NCBI GenBank assembly: GCA_003255025.1
Contig: QANY01013250.1
Span: 372,001 to 436,000 of the forward strand
Length of the DNA stretch: 64,000 bases
Direction of reading: 5' to 3'
Source of the DNA: Datisca glomerata
Taxonomy: Eukaryota; Streptophyta; Magnoliopsida; Cucurbitales; Datiscaceae
A program made the position numbers and the translations under genes. The first letter of the stretch is position 1. Every line of letters starts with the position of its first letter. A model generated the notes under the pieces. That model saw only the letters and a program-made list of their open reading frames with translations. It did no database searches and had not been told where the DNA came from. Positions 12,981-24,922 of this stretch are shown one piece after another.

Positions 12981-13689
12981 GTAAATAACACCAAAATTCA
13001 TGAATTAATGAATTCAACCATCCATTGAAAATATTAAAGTTTTTGTAAGGAAGTTGAATTTCAAGAATCGGCAAGGGCTAACATTTATTGTCAATTAAGA
13101 TAAATTTGGACATTGTAGCGGCGCTTTCAGAGACATTTCTTGTCAAGTAAGATAAATTTGGAAATCGGCTAAGCGGTGCTTTCAGATCCCGATGGCGAGT
13201 GAGATTTTTGCAGCACCTAAAGATTGATTCTTTTCTTTTAGGTTGTCCATAGATTTTTTTTTAAATTTCCCATACAAGAAAGATGCTAAATGAAAAAATT
13301 TCCCCTTCATTTTGCATGTTCAATTATTTCCGACCCTTTTTTCTTCACAATTTAATTGTATAAATTTTGGGTGAGAATATTTATATGTAAGCATGGTGGT
13401 ATCCATAGCACATATACAATGACCTTGTGTAAAATAAAGTTGAAATTTAATTGAAATAATAACACCTTTTGCATCCATTATCATTTTCTTGTTATAATAA
13501 ATTTTACTTCAAAAAATGATTAGCTGGAAGCAAAGGACAACAAAATTTTAAAATCGATGGTAGTAACAAAGATTAGATAAATTAAAAAATAATTTTTTTC
13601 AGTAAATAAATTGTTAAACTTAAATATCAAAACAAAATTCACAACAAAATACACACTAAAATAAAATCAATAAATTCCTGTAATTAGGG
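12981..13689. other. 3' flank of the PSI-like gene
   Basis: This contains the presumed 3' UTR and spacer. An AATAAA hexamer at about 13432 is the first canonical polyadenylation signal I see, some 450 bases after the stop. Plants often use weaker signals, so the real end may be closer. Nothing else is recognisable. Confidence 0.4.
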
Positions 13690-13883
13690 ATCAGATGGTT
13701 CTGATGGGAGTGCCCAAATGTCGTAACCAGGCTTGGGCGGGCACCCATCTCGCATAATCGCAAGTAATGACCACTCATCATATCCCGTTAGCTGCCTGAA
13801 GGATCATAACAACAACGCTTCTCTCTTTAGCAATTTATCCCAGCGAGTTGATTCGCCGATTCATCTTCTAGCCGATGTGGGAC
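13690..13883 (-). promoter_or_regulatory. snRNA-type promoter motif (USE + TATA-like) with an unidentified downstream segment
   Basis: On the minus strand the sequence at 13883-13873 matches the plant snRNA upstream sequence element RTCCCACATCG exactly. An ATAAAT box follows at 13838-13833, 34 bases further on, which is the spacing known for plant Pol II snRNA genes (about 33-34; Pol III genes use about 23-25). The predicted transcript, starting near 13810 and running to about 13690, is GC-richer than its surroundings. It contains a hairpin (GGGTGCCC pairing with GGGCACTCCC) and a TCTGA near its end. It does not match U1, U2, U4, U5, U6 or U3 as I know them. It may be an old pseudogene, another small RNA, or a chance motif within a repeat, since this 11-mer also occurs in some plant repeats. 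Confidence 0.3.
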
Positions 13884-14191
13884 TGGGAAGGCAACACCAA
13901 TAACTACCGGGCCGGCATCACTTCATGTGGGTTAGAAAGGGTTAAGCCTTTTATGTGTCTTATTGCTATTTCTAAGAAGGTCTTGTAGATGATAGTATAA
14001 CACAAGATTAGGAAATTAGGTGAAGGAGCTTTATAGATGAAATCAAATCAAAATTTGATTGGTTTTCATAGCTAAAATATTCGTTTGGTTATTAGAAATT
14101 CAAACACTGTTTTTGATATTATAGCTAAATATAGTAATTATCACATTCATGTAAATGGAGTAGTTTGCTCCTTTAGTCATTAGCGGATAAA

Positions 14192-14285
14192 TAATTCTAC
14201 ACTGACTAAGTTATAGATCAAGTTTTAGTTGATCAAGTGACGTTTTAAGGAGTCATAAAAATATCAATATATGAATATGTTATTA
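14192..14285. mobile_element. Truncated copy of the intron-8 MITE
   Basis: TAATTCTACACTGACTAAGT and the following ATCAAGTTTTAGTTGATCAAGTG match the left part of the element at 11888. The right end is not recognisable and the boundary is approximate. Confidence 0.5.
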
Positions 14286-15344
14286 AAAAAAGAACTTAAA
14301 TTGTGTTTGTGAGTGTTGATAACTAAAAGCTGGAACATAAATATAAAATTTAATTTGCAGGGGTAAAATATGATTATGCATAACAAATAGTTGTCGACAT
14401 ATTAAATAAATGATATGATATCCAATAAAATAGATGTATACGAACAACATAAAAGTATAAAATACTTCTTTAATTTTTATATGTTGCATTTTATTTTAGC
14501 TTACATAACTAATATCCGACATGAAAGTTAAAGTCAGTATATCGATTTTATAAGAACAAAATTATGAAATAATGATATCAAAGTATGATACTCAATTCTT
14601 TGTCAAATATTTGTATTGAAAATAGATGCATATTAATACAAGGCTATAGCATTTTTGTTTGCATGTTAGATACAACTTAAGTAAAAAAATGAATAGTAAA
14701 ATGACTTCATCTAAACTAAAATAATTTTTCTATATTGTATATACGAAAATTATGGTAGTAGGTTCATTAATAAATGAAATCCATAAAATTCACCCCCTAA
14801 CCCTCATGTATTTTGATGCACATTTATTTGTTTTAAGAAATATTTTAAGAAATAATTAAACGTGTGTGTTTAAAACACCAAAATAAGCTCTAAACATAAT
14901 TTTGTCAAATAAACATGACCTAGAATTACTTCTTTTACACATATCATATTCATCTTATCATATCATACTATCATATGATCATATCATACCATATATATAT
15001 ATAAGTAGAGATGTTGAGAAAAACATCTTTAGTTAACTCTATCCTCACTCTTTGTCAAGTAAATTTACGATATATTTCTACTATCGTCTATGAACATCAA
15101 GCAACTCATTATGTTCAGTAAAACAATTAAGGTTCCAAACGTTAGCTAATAAATGATTTTAAAACTAAATAAATATTATTCTTCAATTCTCATCGAATTA
15201 TCTACAACTTATCTATCTTTTCATTTTTTTTGTCCTTTCACTTTCTATTTTCACAAAGAAGAATGGATTGAAAATCAATTGGCTATTTTATTGTTTTTTC
15301 CCTCAATTGGCATCACAGTAAATCTAACACTTGTGTTAAAGAAA
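14286..15344. other. AT-rich spacer with short ATCAT/AT repeats
   Basis: No gene was found. Short ATCATATCAT-like repeats at about 14940-15003 pass into an (AT)n run. The segment ends at the ACTAG target duplication of the Tat element. Confidence 0.5.
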
Positions 15345-15349
15345 ACTAG

Positions 15350-15474
15350 TGTAGATACAAGGGTGTGATGTGGGTGAGTGTGAGAGTGGTCTAATTCTTA
15401 GCAAGTGACAAGAACAACGCTTGAGAACGTCGGAGAGGACGCCGGGAGGTGAAGGGGGAGCACTCTAGACACTC
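15350..15474 (+). repeat. Left terminal repeat of the Tat element (inverted relative to the right one)
   Basis: About 125 bp, starting TGTAGATACAAGGGTGTGAT and running through GGTGAAGGGGGAGCACTCTAG, match the reverse complement of about 28929-29053 with scattered substitutions. After CACTCTAG the two copies diverge. Because gag-pol reads on the minus strand, a normal 3' LTR should be a direct repeat of the right-hand LTR, not an inverted one. Confidence 0.75.
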
Positions 15475-16019
15475 AAGGGTGGTGACAAATGATTTCTCTT
15501 TTGATTGTAACTAATCTCTTGATTTGTTTCAATCGCACCAATCCAAATCATGCCACCTGAGCTGACTAATCATGCTTAGGTGGGTAAGAGGAGAATTTCA
15601 CATGAGCCAATAGGGTGGTGCCACGTGGGTCTTTGTGTAGTGAGTATGATCTAGGAAGAATATGCCTAGCTGGTTGGGTTCAACGACGATGTTCACATAA
15701 CGCCTCTTCTCAAAGGGCTATCTCAAACCAAACCCCTCCCCAAGGTGGGAGGGTAGCACACCATCAATGTCTAGAGTGGTCATACTGAAGAGGTATGTCC
15801 CCTTCCAATACAACTTAGCCTTGCTCTTAATCCTACTAGTCCACAGCCTCCCAAGTATTCTCAGGCAACCATACGTCCACCCAAGTCTTTGCCACTTGAC
15901 TTGATGGTTTGTGATGTGATAACTCATTGTGATAAATGAGTGATACGCCTTGTCTGAAGTACGTCATTGTTGTCTTCGAGTTACATTACGAAGGGTGATC
16001 TATGCACCTCCATGGTACA

Positions 16020-16450
16020 CTCATTAGGGCGACATCAATAGTGCTACTATGGGGGTGACATTAATGATGCTACCATGGGGGTGACATCAATGGTGCTACC
16101 ATAGGGATGACACCCCATAGTGTTGTCATGGGGATGACCCCCATAGGTACCTTAGTGTCGACACCCCATGGGATGCACATCAGTGGCGACACCCCATGGG
16201 GTGCACCTTAGTGGCGACACTCAAGGGGTACACTTCAGTAACGTCGCCCCAAGGGGTGTACCTTAGCGGTGCACCTTAGTGGCGATACTCCAAGGGGTTC
16301 ACTTCAGTAGCGTCGCCCTAAGGGGTGTACCTCAGTGGTGACACTCCATGGTGCGTCTCAGCGGTTGTAATCCATGGTACGTCTCAGCGGTGATACTCCA
16401 TGGTACATCTCAGGGGTGGTACTCTATGGTGCATCCTTAAGGAGACACTT
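16020..16450. repeat. Degenerate tandem repeats in the Tat 3' spacer
   Basis: Repeated units of roughly 25-40 bp share GGTGACATCAATGGTGCTAC or CGACACCCCATGGGGTGCAC, then a CTCCATGGTACGTCTCAGCGG form. Each type changes gradually into the next, as in a decaying minisatellite. No coding role is evident. Confidence 0.65.
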
Positions 16451-17151
16451 CTGATACGCCGTAAGAGTTACGCTTCGCGGGAAGTCAACGTTGAGGTCGT
16501 CAACCCTCATGTACATTTCTTCAATGTAACAATCATTGTATCAGCAAGCACGATGCGGAGTAATCAGGCTTGTATACAATTTCTTCAATGTAACAATCAT
16601 TGTATCATCAAGTCCTTAATACTTTGATCGCCTCCATTACATGATGTATGTGGGATGCATCAGTCTGTTATGCCCAACGCGCCTTCTTTATGTGATTTAG
16701 GCCTCTATTTGTCCTTAGGTTCGACGAACCTATATGAATTTCATGGGTGATGTGGACGGTGCAATTTTAGAATTTCTAGAACGGATAGATCGTGGCACGC
16801 ATAGATCAACTTTCAGAAGGCATAACTTTTGACTCGGGTGAAACTACGTGGCCCGTAATATATGAAATCGAAGCTTATTCAGATATCTATTTTTTATACT
16901 TGATTTACCATCGTAGCCCAATTTCGAGTCTAGAAAAATATGGTTTTAAGAACTTTCGGGGCCCGGAAGTTGCTTCAATCGTAATTTGGGGCTTTTTTGG
17001 TAATTTTCATCTGTTTTAGTTTTTAGTATTTTTTCGAGGCTTCCGCTACATCAATGGGGTCAAATATGTAAAGATGAATTTCCCGTGGGGTTAATTTTGA
17101 ATAAAGTTTCAAAATCTTGGAATGTAGGGAGTCCCCATTCCCTTCTCCCAC

Positions 17152-17160
17152 TATATAAAA
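17152..17160 (+). promoter_or_regulatory. TATA box for plus-strand transcription inside the Tat element
   Basis: TATATAAAA is preceded by CCCCATTCCCTTCTCCCAC and followed by a pyrimidine-rich leader about 30 bases on, as expected for a plant core promoter. It faces the antisense PMD gene and is opposite to gag-pol. A probable donor (TTTAG|GTAAGTG at about 18093) and acceptor (TTTTGTAG at about 18462) would splice its leader onto the PMD start near 18480. Confidence 0.5.
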
Positions 17161-18479
17161 GACTTTAAATCACTAACTACCCCTTCTCCTCATCATTTAA
17201 GAGAGCTTAAGGCAAGTCATCAATTCCCTCTCCAACAAGAAATTTTTTGGCAATTTTTCTTGGGCAAGCTTGGAGATTGAATTATAAAGGTGAATTTTTT
17301 GGTATTTTTGTAAAGAATTTAAAGCTTCAAGGAAGGGTGTTCTTCCTCCTTCCTCCTTGGCTAATGTAAAGCTTTGAATGTTTTGAGTGTTTTTGCTGCT
17401 GGCAAATTGCATTTTGCTGCATTTTTTGGATTGTTACTGCCATGGGTGCCGTCGTCTTGGCATGGACGAGGCAGGGAAGGGTTTGGGTGGCCATGGTGGC
17501 GGCCAAGCATGCTGGCCAGGTCTAGTGGCAGGTTGAGTGTCGTCACTTGAGGTCTCGGGGTGGGGTGTAGTGCGGGCCGAGGGTGCGCGAGAGTGGGGCG
17601 CTGAAGGGAGGGGTGGGTTGGAGTCGGGCTGAATCCATGTGAGGATAGAGCCTTGGCCACCATTGAGGCTTAGTGGTGGCCAAGCATGCTGGCCAAGTGC
17701 GTGGGACTTGCTTGCAAGCTTCTGTGTCTGTGGGGCTTGCGTGCGCAAGGGGAGCTAAGCAGTTGGCTTGATGGTGACATGGAGTAGCCCTTAGTGGCGA
17801 GTTGGCTTCGTGAGGGCTTAATGGCAGTATGGGTGGACGTGGGGTGTCCATAGTGGCGGCATGGAGTAGCCCTCAGTAGCGGCTTGGGTGTTGGTCAAGT
17901 AGTGGATTCACGTGGTGTCGCGTCACCACACTTATTGATGATAAAATACCTTAGCCATTTTTATGCTCGACGTACACCTTGGTATAATCAATTCCTTGCT
18001 TGACTTACAGATCTTGCTTTCACGGACTATCAAGAGGTTGTCCCGTGCACCAGTAGGAGTCGAGTTCTCATACTTTGGACTTTTCACTTTAGGTAAGTGA
18101 GCTATTCATTATTTTACTTATAAATAAGTTGGAATTAGGATATCCCATGATGAACATGCCTCTCTATAAGATGTTTGTAATATGTTTCCCCCCTTAAGAA
18201 AGTTTTGAAAATTTTACCCCTGTTGGACATGTTATCATTGAACGTGCCCTAATCATAGGGTGCTTGTAGTATGCTTCCCCATTAGGAAAATTTTTGAAAT
18301 TATTTTTTTTGTCTCCAATAGACGCACTATTGAACGTGCCTCAGTCATAGGGTGTTTTTAGTACGCTTTCCCCCTTAGTAAAATTTCAAATATATGTATG
18401 GGCTTGGTGATTTTACGTGTAGCCATGTCTCTTGCTTGTAACACATGCTCCTCTATTTTGTAGGTTTTTATTTATATCC

Positions 18480-21400
18480 ATGGCTTCTTCAATGGTTGAG
18501 CTTACTGCGGGCAAATGTGAGTCAGCTCCCCCAGTTCCTCCTAAATCATGGTCCTCGATGAAGCCTAAGGAACTCAACCTGATGGCATGTCAAAGTCGAT
18601 TGAAAGAGAGGTTAATTCTAAAGTCTTGATGGAGGAGGAGAGCGATCAAGTTGAGTTCCTTAGGCTTGAGCAAGTGTCATTCCTTGTAAATGCTCGCGGT
18701 GATTTTTTGATCCCCCCATTGACTTGAGGAGTCATTGCAAGCCAGTGGTTGGCTGGGAGGATTGGTGTACACACCTACTTTTTGACTCTGAGTATGTCAT
18801 CTTGCTAAAGAGACCCGAAGTTTTGGAAGCATTGGATGTGGCGTCCCCGCTCTAGTTCATACACTTCTTCGCCGTTGGTGCAACTACTCACACACCTTCA
18901 TTAATGTTTGGGGAGAGTTTGCCCCTACACTAGAGGATGTACACGTACTGTTACATCTTTCTATGTTTGGTGATTACCGCGCCCTTTTCAACACTATGGG
19001 GACTAAAATGCACATGGTGATTGATCTTCTTGAGGATGGTTTGAAGAATTCTTATAAGCATTCTTCTGGTGGTAAACGCGAGAAGAGGGCCAACTTTTTT
19101 GGGTGGATGAGGCATTTCTTGAAGGACTATGATTCAAATCTGAAGAAATCTACAAGACGTTTTCCCATCAATGGCGTCATGTATAAGAATAGGGAGGTGG
19201 AGCTGGCTGCATTCCTGTACATGTGGTTGTCGAGATACATTTTTCATGTGAAGGTCTGGTGATGATTTTTTTTTCAATTATTGTCTTTTGCATTCGTTGT
19301 TGCTCTTTGCCTGGGTAGTCTAACATTGTTTTTCTCAAATGTTGTTATAGGTATGCCTACGGAGATGGTGAGTAAGCGCGTACTCCCGATGTCAGCCATG
19401 TTGACAACGTGGTAGAGGATTGCGCTCGGGCCCCTATTTTTGGGCAATCTTTATTACTTGCTCGATCGCTTCCACAGTGATCTAAGGAGGTCCATGGACA
19501 GGTATGGGGTCATGACCTACGTGGACTACTCATTCTTATAAATGTTCATATGGGAGTGATTTGTCCGCTCCTTAGAAGATTGATTATAAGAAATGGGAGC
19601 ACCTTTCTGAACCGCCCCGCGCATGGTCCTAGTGTGGGATCAAGACTCCCACTCATGTCGACTTTTTGTGAGACATTGACATGTACAACTATTTCTGACC
19701 ACACCCTCATCTGGACGGTTGCATCGGTTACGCTCGCACTATATTTCGGGTAGCGGTGGACAGGCATATTACGCTTAGTAGAGAGGCCGTGCTTGGTTGG
19801 TCCAGTCATGATAGGCTTCTGGTGGCGATCATGACACATTTCAGTCTTCCTGTGATGGTGAAGTTAGAGGATGGGCATGATGGGAACCATTTCATGTCGA
19901 TGCGCTATCAGTGTAATCGAGTTTCCTGTCAGTTTGGCTATGACCAGAGTACCGCTAGTCTTGACTTGGAGTGGGTGCGGGGCAATGAAGCATTGACGTT
20001 ATGGACATGTGATAGGGAGGGACGCTGCTCCTTGCAATCTACTCATCCCCCGTGCTGCTCGCATGTCTTGCCGAACAATAAAGCTCAAAGTATTTATTCT
20101 GAGTCAGAAGTCGAGATGGACCAGAAGCTCAGCGTCTCCTTCAAAGATGTTAGATGTTCTGATGGTTTGTGGGGGTGACATCACGTTGGGCCTTATTCCC
20201 AAGCCTAAGTCTAGGGTGGTGCTTTCTGAGACGGGTCAAGGAGTCACTTCAGATACTTGTATTTGTTTCAGTGTCCCCTAGGGACTTCAAGATGGATTAA
20301 TGGCGTGGATGAGCTCCCACAATTAGTGCGACAAAGGAAAAGGGCAGCGCTAGCGTTGTATAGCACATCTCCAACTAGGTTAGTCCAAGCCAAGAAGGCG
20401 AGGACGTTGGTATATACATATCTTCCTCTCATTCTTCTCTTTTTGTTAACTAGAACTTATAACATTGTTATTTGTTTCTTCCTTTTAATAGGAGCATGGT
20501 CATGGCCCAACCAGGGAGGATCATCTCGTGGTAGAGAGGACCGAAGGGCACGCGCCAGCTGTTTCAAAGAGCATGGAGGCATATCGCAAGGTGTGTGTGA
20601 ACTTTGTCTTGGTTTTTTTGTGCCATGTTTACACATTCCCCCTTGGTTTAAGTTGAAACTGGTGTTTTCGTATGCAGGATTTCATAGCGTTGATGTCAAT
20701 GCAATTACTCCCCTTCAGAATAAGCTAAGTGACTGAAAATGGCATAGCTGATTCTACGACTTCCCCTCTTGATATCATGCAAATGGAAGATATAGAAGAG
20801 TCTCATCTCGTGGAAGATTCCCACGCGAGGGTATAAGTACAATTTTATTGCATGCTTTGATAGCGTAGTCTAGCTTATTTGTAAATGCCTTGCCAACATG
20901 CGTTTGCTTGGTTCTTTTAGAGAAATACTTCATATGGACAACATGTTGCATTCACCATGTAGGGGCGTACTCATGTGAATGAGCGCGAGCTGATTGCGGC
21001 AATAGGGGGTTCCCCGCAAGTTAGAAGATGGAGGTGATGGTGCGGTAGCACGCTCCTTGGATGTGACTTTTACAGCCTTCAACACGGTTACTACTACTAT
21101 GGTAACAACTGATGTAAGTTCCTGTGGTGATGCGGTCATGAGAGGGGAGCTCGAGACTAGGGTAGCGGCATCTCCACCCTATCGAGCGTATGTTGATCAC
21201 GCTGCGACCCCTCTTCAGAACCTAAGTAAGGTGAGGTCGGATGGTGATAGCTCCAGGAGCGACAGCATGAGCTACGAAGCTTATGGTGCACCCGAATTCA
21301 AGCTGGAGCTTTCTGGACAGATGGTTGAGTATGACCAGGTTTTAGTGGACGAGTCGTTGATACTGTATCTTCATAAGGTTGTTGAAACTCATTCTGATTG

Positions 21401-21815
21401 CGGCATTCAATTCTTAATCTTTACCAGTCATATTCACCAATCCTGCATCGTTATGGTTGGCGAGATATTGTTTATTTTGGCCCACCTTCAGTACAAGGAT
21501 GCCCACCTAGATGTGGCATCTTATATGTTGAACATGTGGAAAGAGATGAAGCTGTTGTATATGAAGTTGGACTGATTAAGACCTGCCATTTGTAACTTCT
21601 AGCGGTTGCACTCACGATTGGCGAGGGAGGTGTATATACAACATTTAGAAGAGCAACGTCGCTGTCAACAAGAGCGGGTGCTTGCGGCGCAAGCAAAGAT
21701 AGCTGACTTTGACGCGGAGATGAACAAACATCGTCATCTCCAAGCGAAGAGTACCGCCGTTAGGCTCGACTCTGAGGACCATGTGGCAGGTGATGTTTTT
21801 GGGAACCACAGTTAG
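18480..21815 (+). pseudogene. Plant mobile domain (PMD, MAIN-like) pseudogene carried by the Tat element
   Basis: Starting at ATG 18480 (MASSMVELTAGKCESAPP), pieces of a PMD protein follow in order but in changing frames. They are GWEDWCTHLLFDSEYVILLK (about 18740-18800), a THTPSLMFGESLP segment, the MFGDYRALFNTMGTK core (about 18963), KREKRANFFGWMRHF and VELAAFLYMWLSRYIF ending near 19250. An intron (about 19258-19350) is followed by the RIALGP..LGNLYYLLDRFH and RYGVMTYVDYSFLQMFIWER sections. The long frame at 19756-20178 contains MVKLEDGHDGNHFMSMRYQ. A C-terminal region has coiled-coil-like character (EEQRRCQQERVLAAQAKIAD, about 21650). PMD proteins of the MAIN/MAIL family act in the nucleus in silencing and genome stability, and the domain is known to be carried by gypsy and Mutator transposons. 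Several frameshifts and stops make this copy inactive. Confidence 0.75.
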
Positions 21816-22239
21816 ATTTCTTGTGTTTCTTCATGTACCCCTTATGACTTTTGATGTAATAATAACTCATATTATTGTGAACCTTTATTCGTGAATGAGA
21901 TGTCATCTTCTTATCTTCACTTGTGGAATGTTGGATCGTTATTTCTCTCTTTTTGTATGCATCATTTATTTGCTTGTTGCCATGTAATCTTTATGTGGCG
22001 GCACATTGCAAGCGTCCTTGGTGAGATCGTGCGAGGTCGTTAAAGTATACTAGACTTTTTTACCCACCAGCTCACCTAGCGAGTGCCCCTCCCAAGGGCA
22101 TGAGAGGCTTACTCATGGCCCTGGTGTGTTTCACGGGGGCATGAGGGTTTCATCGTGGTGAGATTGAGCTCAATGAGGTGACACGCGAGTCCAAGTGATA
22201 CATCAAATACGCAGATTTAAACGGTGCATTATAAGTATT

Positions 22240-22575
22240 CACCATGTCTATCATATGTGTTCTTTAAGCAGGAACGTGAAATCCTAGCTACTCACCAAGC
22301 ATGACGCCCATGGGTGTTTTAAATTAAAAAGGACGTGAAAGTCTACGTATTTCATCAAGCACAGTGTTTATCATGGGTGTTCTTGAATAGAGGCGTAAAA
22401 TCCTAGCAAGTCGCCAAACATGATGTTTATCAAGGGTGTTTTCAAGCAGTGGCGTGAAAGCCTATGCAACTCACCAAGCATGACATTTATCATTAGTGTT
22501 CTTAAATAGAGGCGTGAAAGTCTATGCAACTCACCAAGCATGACGTTTATCATGAGTGTTTTTAAAAATGGCGTT
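22240..22575. repeat. About 60-bp tandem repeats in the Tat 3' spacer
   Basis: Five or so units of about 60-62 bp share CACCAAGCATGACGTTTATC followed by ATGAGTGTTCTTAAATAGAG and GCGTGAAAGTCTATGCAACT. The right-hand copies are most alike. Open frames across it are a by-product of the period. Tat-lineage elements often carry such arrays between pol and the 3' LTR. Confidence 0.75.
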
Positions 22576-22719
22576 GGAGCCACATTAAGTAACAATATTT
22601 CGTAGCACATCTTTAGAGTCTAAATTTTTCTGAAGTTCCTCCGTTCATTCCAAGTTTGAGTACTGAAGAGCAGGCCAACTGGCTTATATCACGCCTAGTT
22701 GCCTCGGTGGCTATTGATT

Positions 22720-23760
22720 CAAACAATGACAAAATATTTTCATGTACAAAAAGAAACAATTGACAAAATGCCTATGCATAGTATTTCTTGATAAACTTGA
22801 AGTTGATGGTGATGGTAATGGGCGTCTTGTTTGGGGATCGACTAAACGACAATATCCACTTTCAATTAAAGATGATATCTCATTGGGGAATTCCCATTTC
22901 AGTGTGAACTTTTGAGCATGCATACCTTACATGACATAATCTGCTACTTTCAATACCAGGTCACCTTTGTGGAACACCGCAGGCGTACCATTGCCTCGTA
23001 GGTTTTGATCATTCTCTCCTTGTAGGCTTGGATGCTTTCCTTGGCCTTATCTTTCCTTTCATCTATAGCTTCAAGATCACCAAAATGGGTGGGACACTCG
23101 TTAGTTGCCTCGGCTTGACCATTCCCCTTGGAATAATAAGGTGTGGACTTATCATGACGGATGTGGTATGCTTCGAATAGTTCAACCACTATCTTGCTTG
23201 TAAATGCCGTCCTATTGTCTGAGATGATTCGTCTTGGTAGCCCGAATCGACATATGATGTTCTCCTTGATAAATTTATAGACTTGCTTACCCGTCCCTTT
23301 ATTGAGAGTTATGGCCTCTTCCCACTTAGTGTAATATCTGTAGTGACAAGGATCGACATATAACCTTTTGACGCAGGCGAGATGGGTCCAACAAAGTCCA
23401 GACCCCATGTATGAAACGATCAAGGGACCTTCGTTGGGTGCAAGGATACGGATGAGGCATGTATAACGTTTCCGAGGACTTGGCAAGCCTGACATTTTTA
23501 TGCATAGTTCAATGTATCAGCTTCTATGGTGGGCCAATAGTACCATATCCTGAGCAATTCCTCATATAGCCTCCTGTCTCCTTGGTGTTCAGTTTGTTGA
23601 TCATCAATACCCAAACACTTAAGAGGATGACTGTCCATAATGACCATGCATAACTCTCCATTGATGATAAAGAAACAAGGACTCCGCTTCTTAATAATGG
23701 AGGCATCTGCTATTCTTGACGGGAGACTACCATCGTTCAAATACAAGATGTAAGGTTGTC
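22720..23760 (-). pseudogene. Tat integrase pseudogene
   Basis: Reading down the minus strand: a zinc-binding HHCC-type region (LYEELLRIWYYWPTIEADTL, then KCQACQ near 23495) and the catalytic core opening TWGLDFVGPISPASKGY near 23400-23350. After a frame change come YTKWEEAITLNKGTGKQVYK, CRFGLPRRIISDN and the GNGQAEATN segment, then a C-terminal region resembling the usual K-W-E-GP...GYYRLVD motif near 22800-22890. At least two frame changes separate these pieces. The residue order matches plant Ty3/gypsy integrase. Confidence 0.8.
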
Positions 23761-24092
23761 TCCAATCCCTACTTCCACTAGATGAAATTTTTTAGGATCG
23801 GGGATCAATTGACACTTAAGACAATTCTTTTACTTAGCCATAGCCTCCGTGGTCCTGTTTGGCATATAGAAACCCATCCTTTGGAGACAGTGGTGTAGGA
23901 ACGGTCCTTCCCTGGCACAATAGTCTTCATGTAAATGCTTGAGGTGGTCGCCGCCTTCCTCCAAACCCACGCATCGTGAAAGTATTCTACCAGCCCCCTA
24001 TAAAAGAGAACTCCTCTCAAATAAACAAAGTTCCTCAACTCCTTGTTCATAGCAGCTTCCCTTTGAGATAATTGTGCTTTGATCTTGTATCT

Positions 24093-24900
24093 CTAATCTT
24101 GGGATGGTGGCTCTGTGTTACCATCAGCTATGGCGCTTGAGGCTTTAATAATAACTTCGACCACTGGAATAGGGTTAATGAGAGGGAGTATCATGGCTAG
24201 AGTTGCCAGGGCATTAACATGGCGGTTGTTAGATCTGAGGGTGTGTTCAAACAACATCATTAAATGTGGCAACAAAATTTTGAACCTCATGGCGGTATTG
24301 TGCGAAAGCAGGTTCCTTGGTTCCTTCGTGGTAAAAACTCCTCTAACTTAGTTGATGATCAAGTTGGAGTCCCCTTTGACCTTCATAGTGGTGGCACCCT
24401 TATCCTTTGCATATTGAAGTGTCAATATAAGAGCTTCATAATCCACTTCGTTGTTCGTATATGGAAATGTCAATTTGTATGCCATTGAATAAATGTTGCC
24501 CAATGGATCCTCCAAGACAAGTCCTGTTCCATTGCTAGAATGGGTCAGTGACCCATCAAATGTCAGAGCCCATGGCGCACCCTCACAACTATTGAATTCA
24601 TGAAAGTCTTCAGGTATGGTCTCGTCTAGAAGTTTCGGTTCACCACCTGGAAATTGGGCCAGCAAATCAACCAACCATTGACTCCTTTGCGCCTTCGGGG
24701 TGAGGGGTGTGATGTCAAACTCACTCAACAACATTGTCCATCGGGTTAGTCTCTCATTCAACGCAGGCCTGGTTAACAAAAAATGAATAGGATTGGACTT
24801 AGTCATTAAATGAACTTGATTACCTAACATGTAGTATCAGGATTTTTGCGTGGCAAATGCAAGACCAAGACAATGATTTTCACAAGGTATATATCTAAGC
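24093..24900 (-). pseudogene. Tat tandem RNase H region (RNH + archaeal-type aRNH)
   Basis: The end of the retroviral-type RNase H and the tether are seen in NPIHFLLTRPALNERLTRW, LLSEFDITPLTPKAQRSQ and WLVDLLAQFP. A second RNase H follows: ALTFDGSLTHSSNGTGLVLE, FPYTNNEVDYEALILTLQYA, VKGDSNLII. Two RNase H domains in this arrangement distinguish the Tat lineage from other plant gypsy clades. The frame breaks near 24348 and continues to about 24093. Confidence 0.8.
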
Positions 24901-24922
24901 TCGACATCTTTTAGAACCCTAC

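Noticed and set aside
13690..13890. Possible 5S-carrying Cassandra TRIM element
   Set aside because: CCCATCAGAAC and GCTTGGGCG resemble parts of 5S rRNA, but they lie on opposite strands here and not in 5S order.
14940..15003. Short regularly spaced ATCATATCAT repeats as a possible array
   Set aside because: It is a simple AT-rich microsatellite with no spacers, and a CRISPR array is not expected in plant nuclear DNA.
17361..17851. Several overlapping minus-strand frames rich in Pro, Ala and His
   Set aside because: They are alternative readings of one GC-rich segment in the Tat 3' spacer. Three frames are open at once, which reflects base composition, and none resembles a known protein.
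22371..22610. A repetitive minus-strand frame with LMINVMLGELHRLSR repeats
   Set aside because: It reads through the ~60-bp satellite-like array. The element's pol ends before it.
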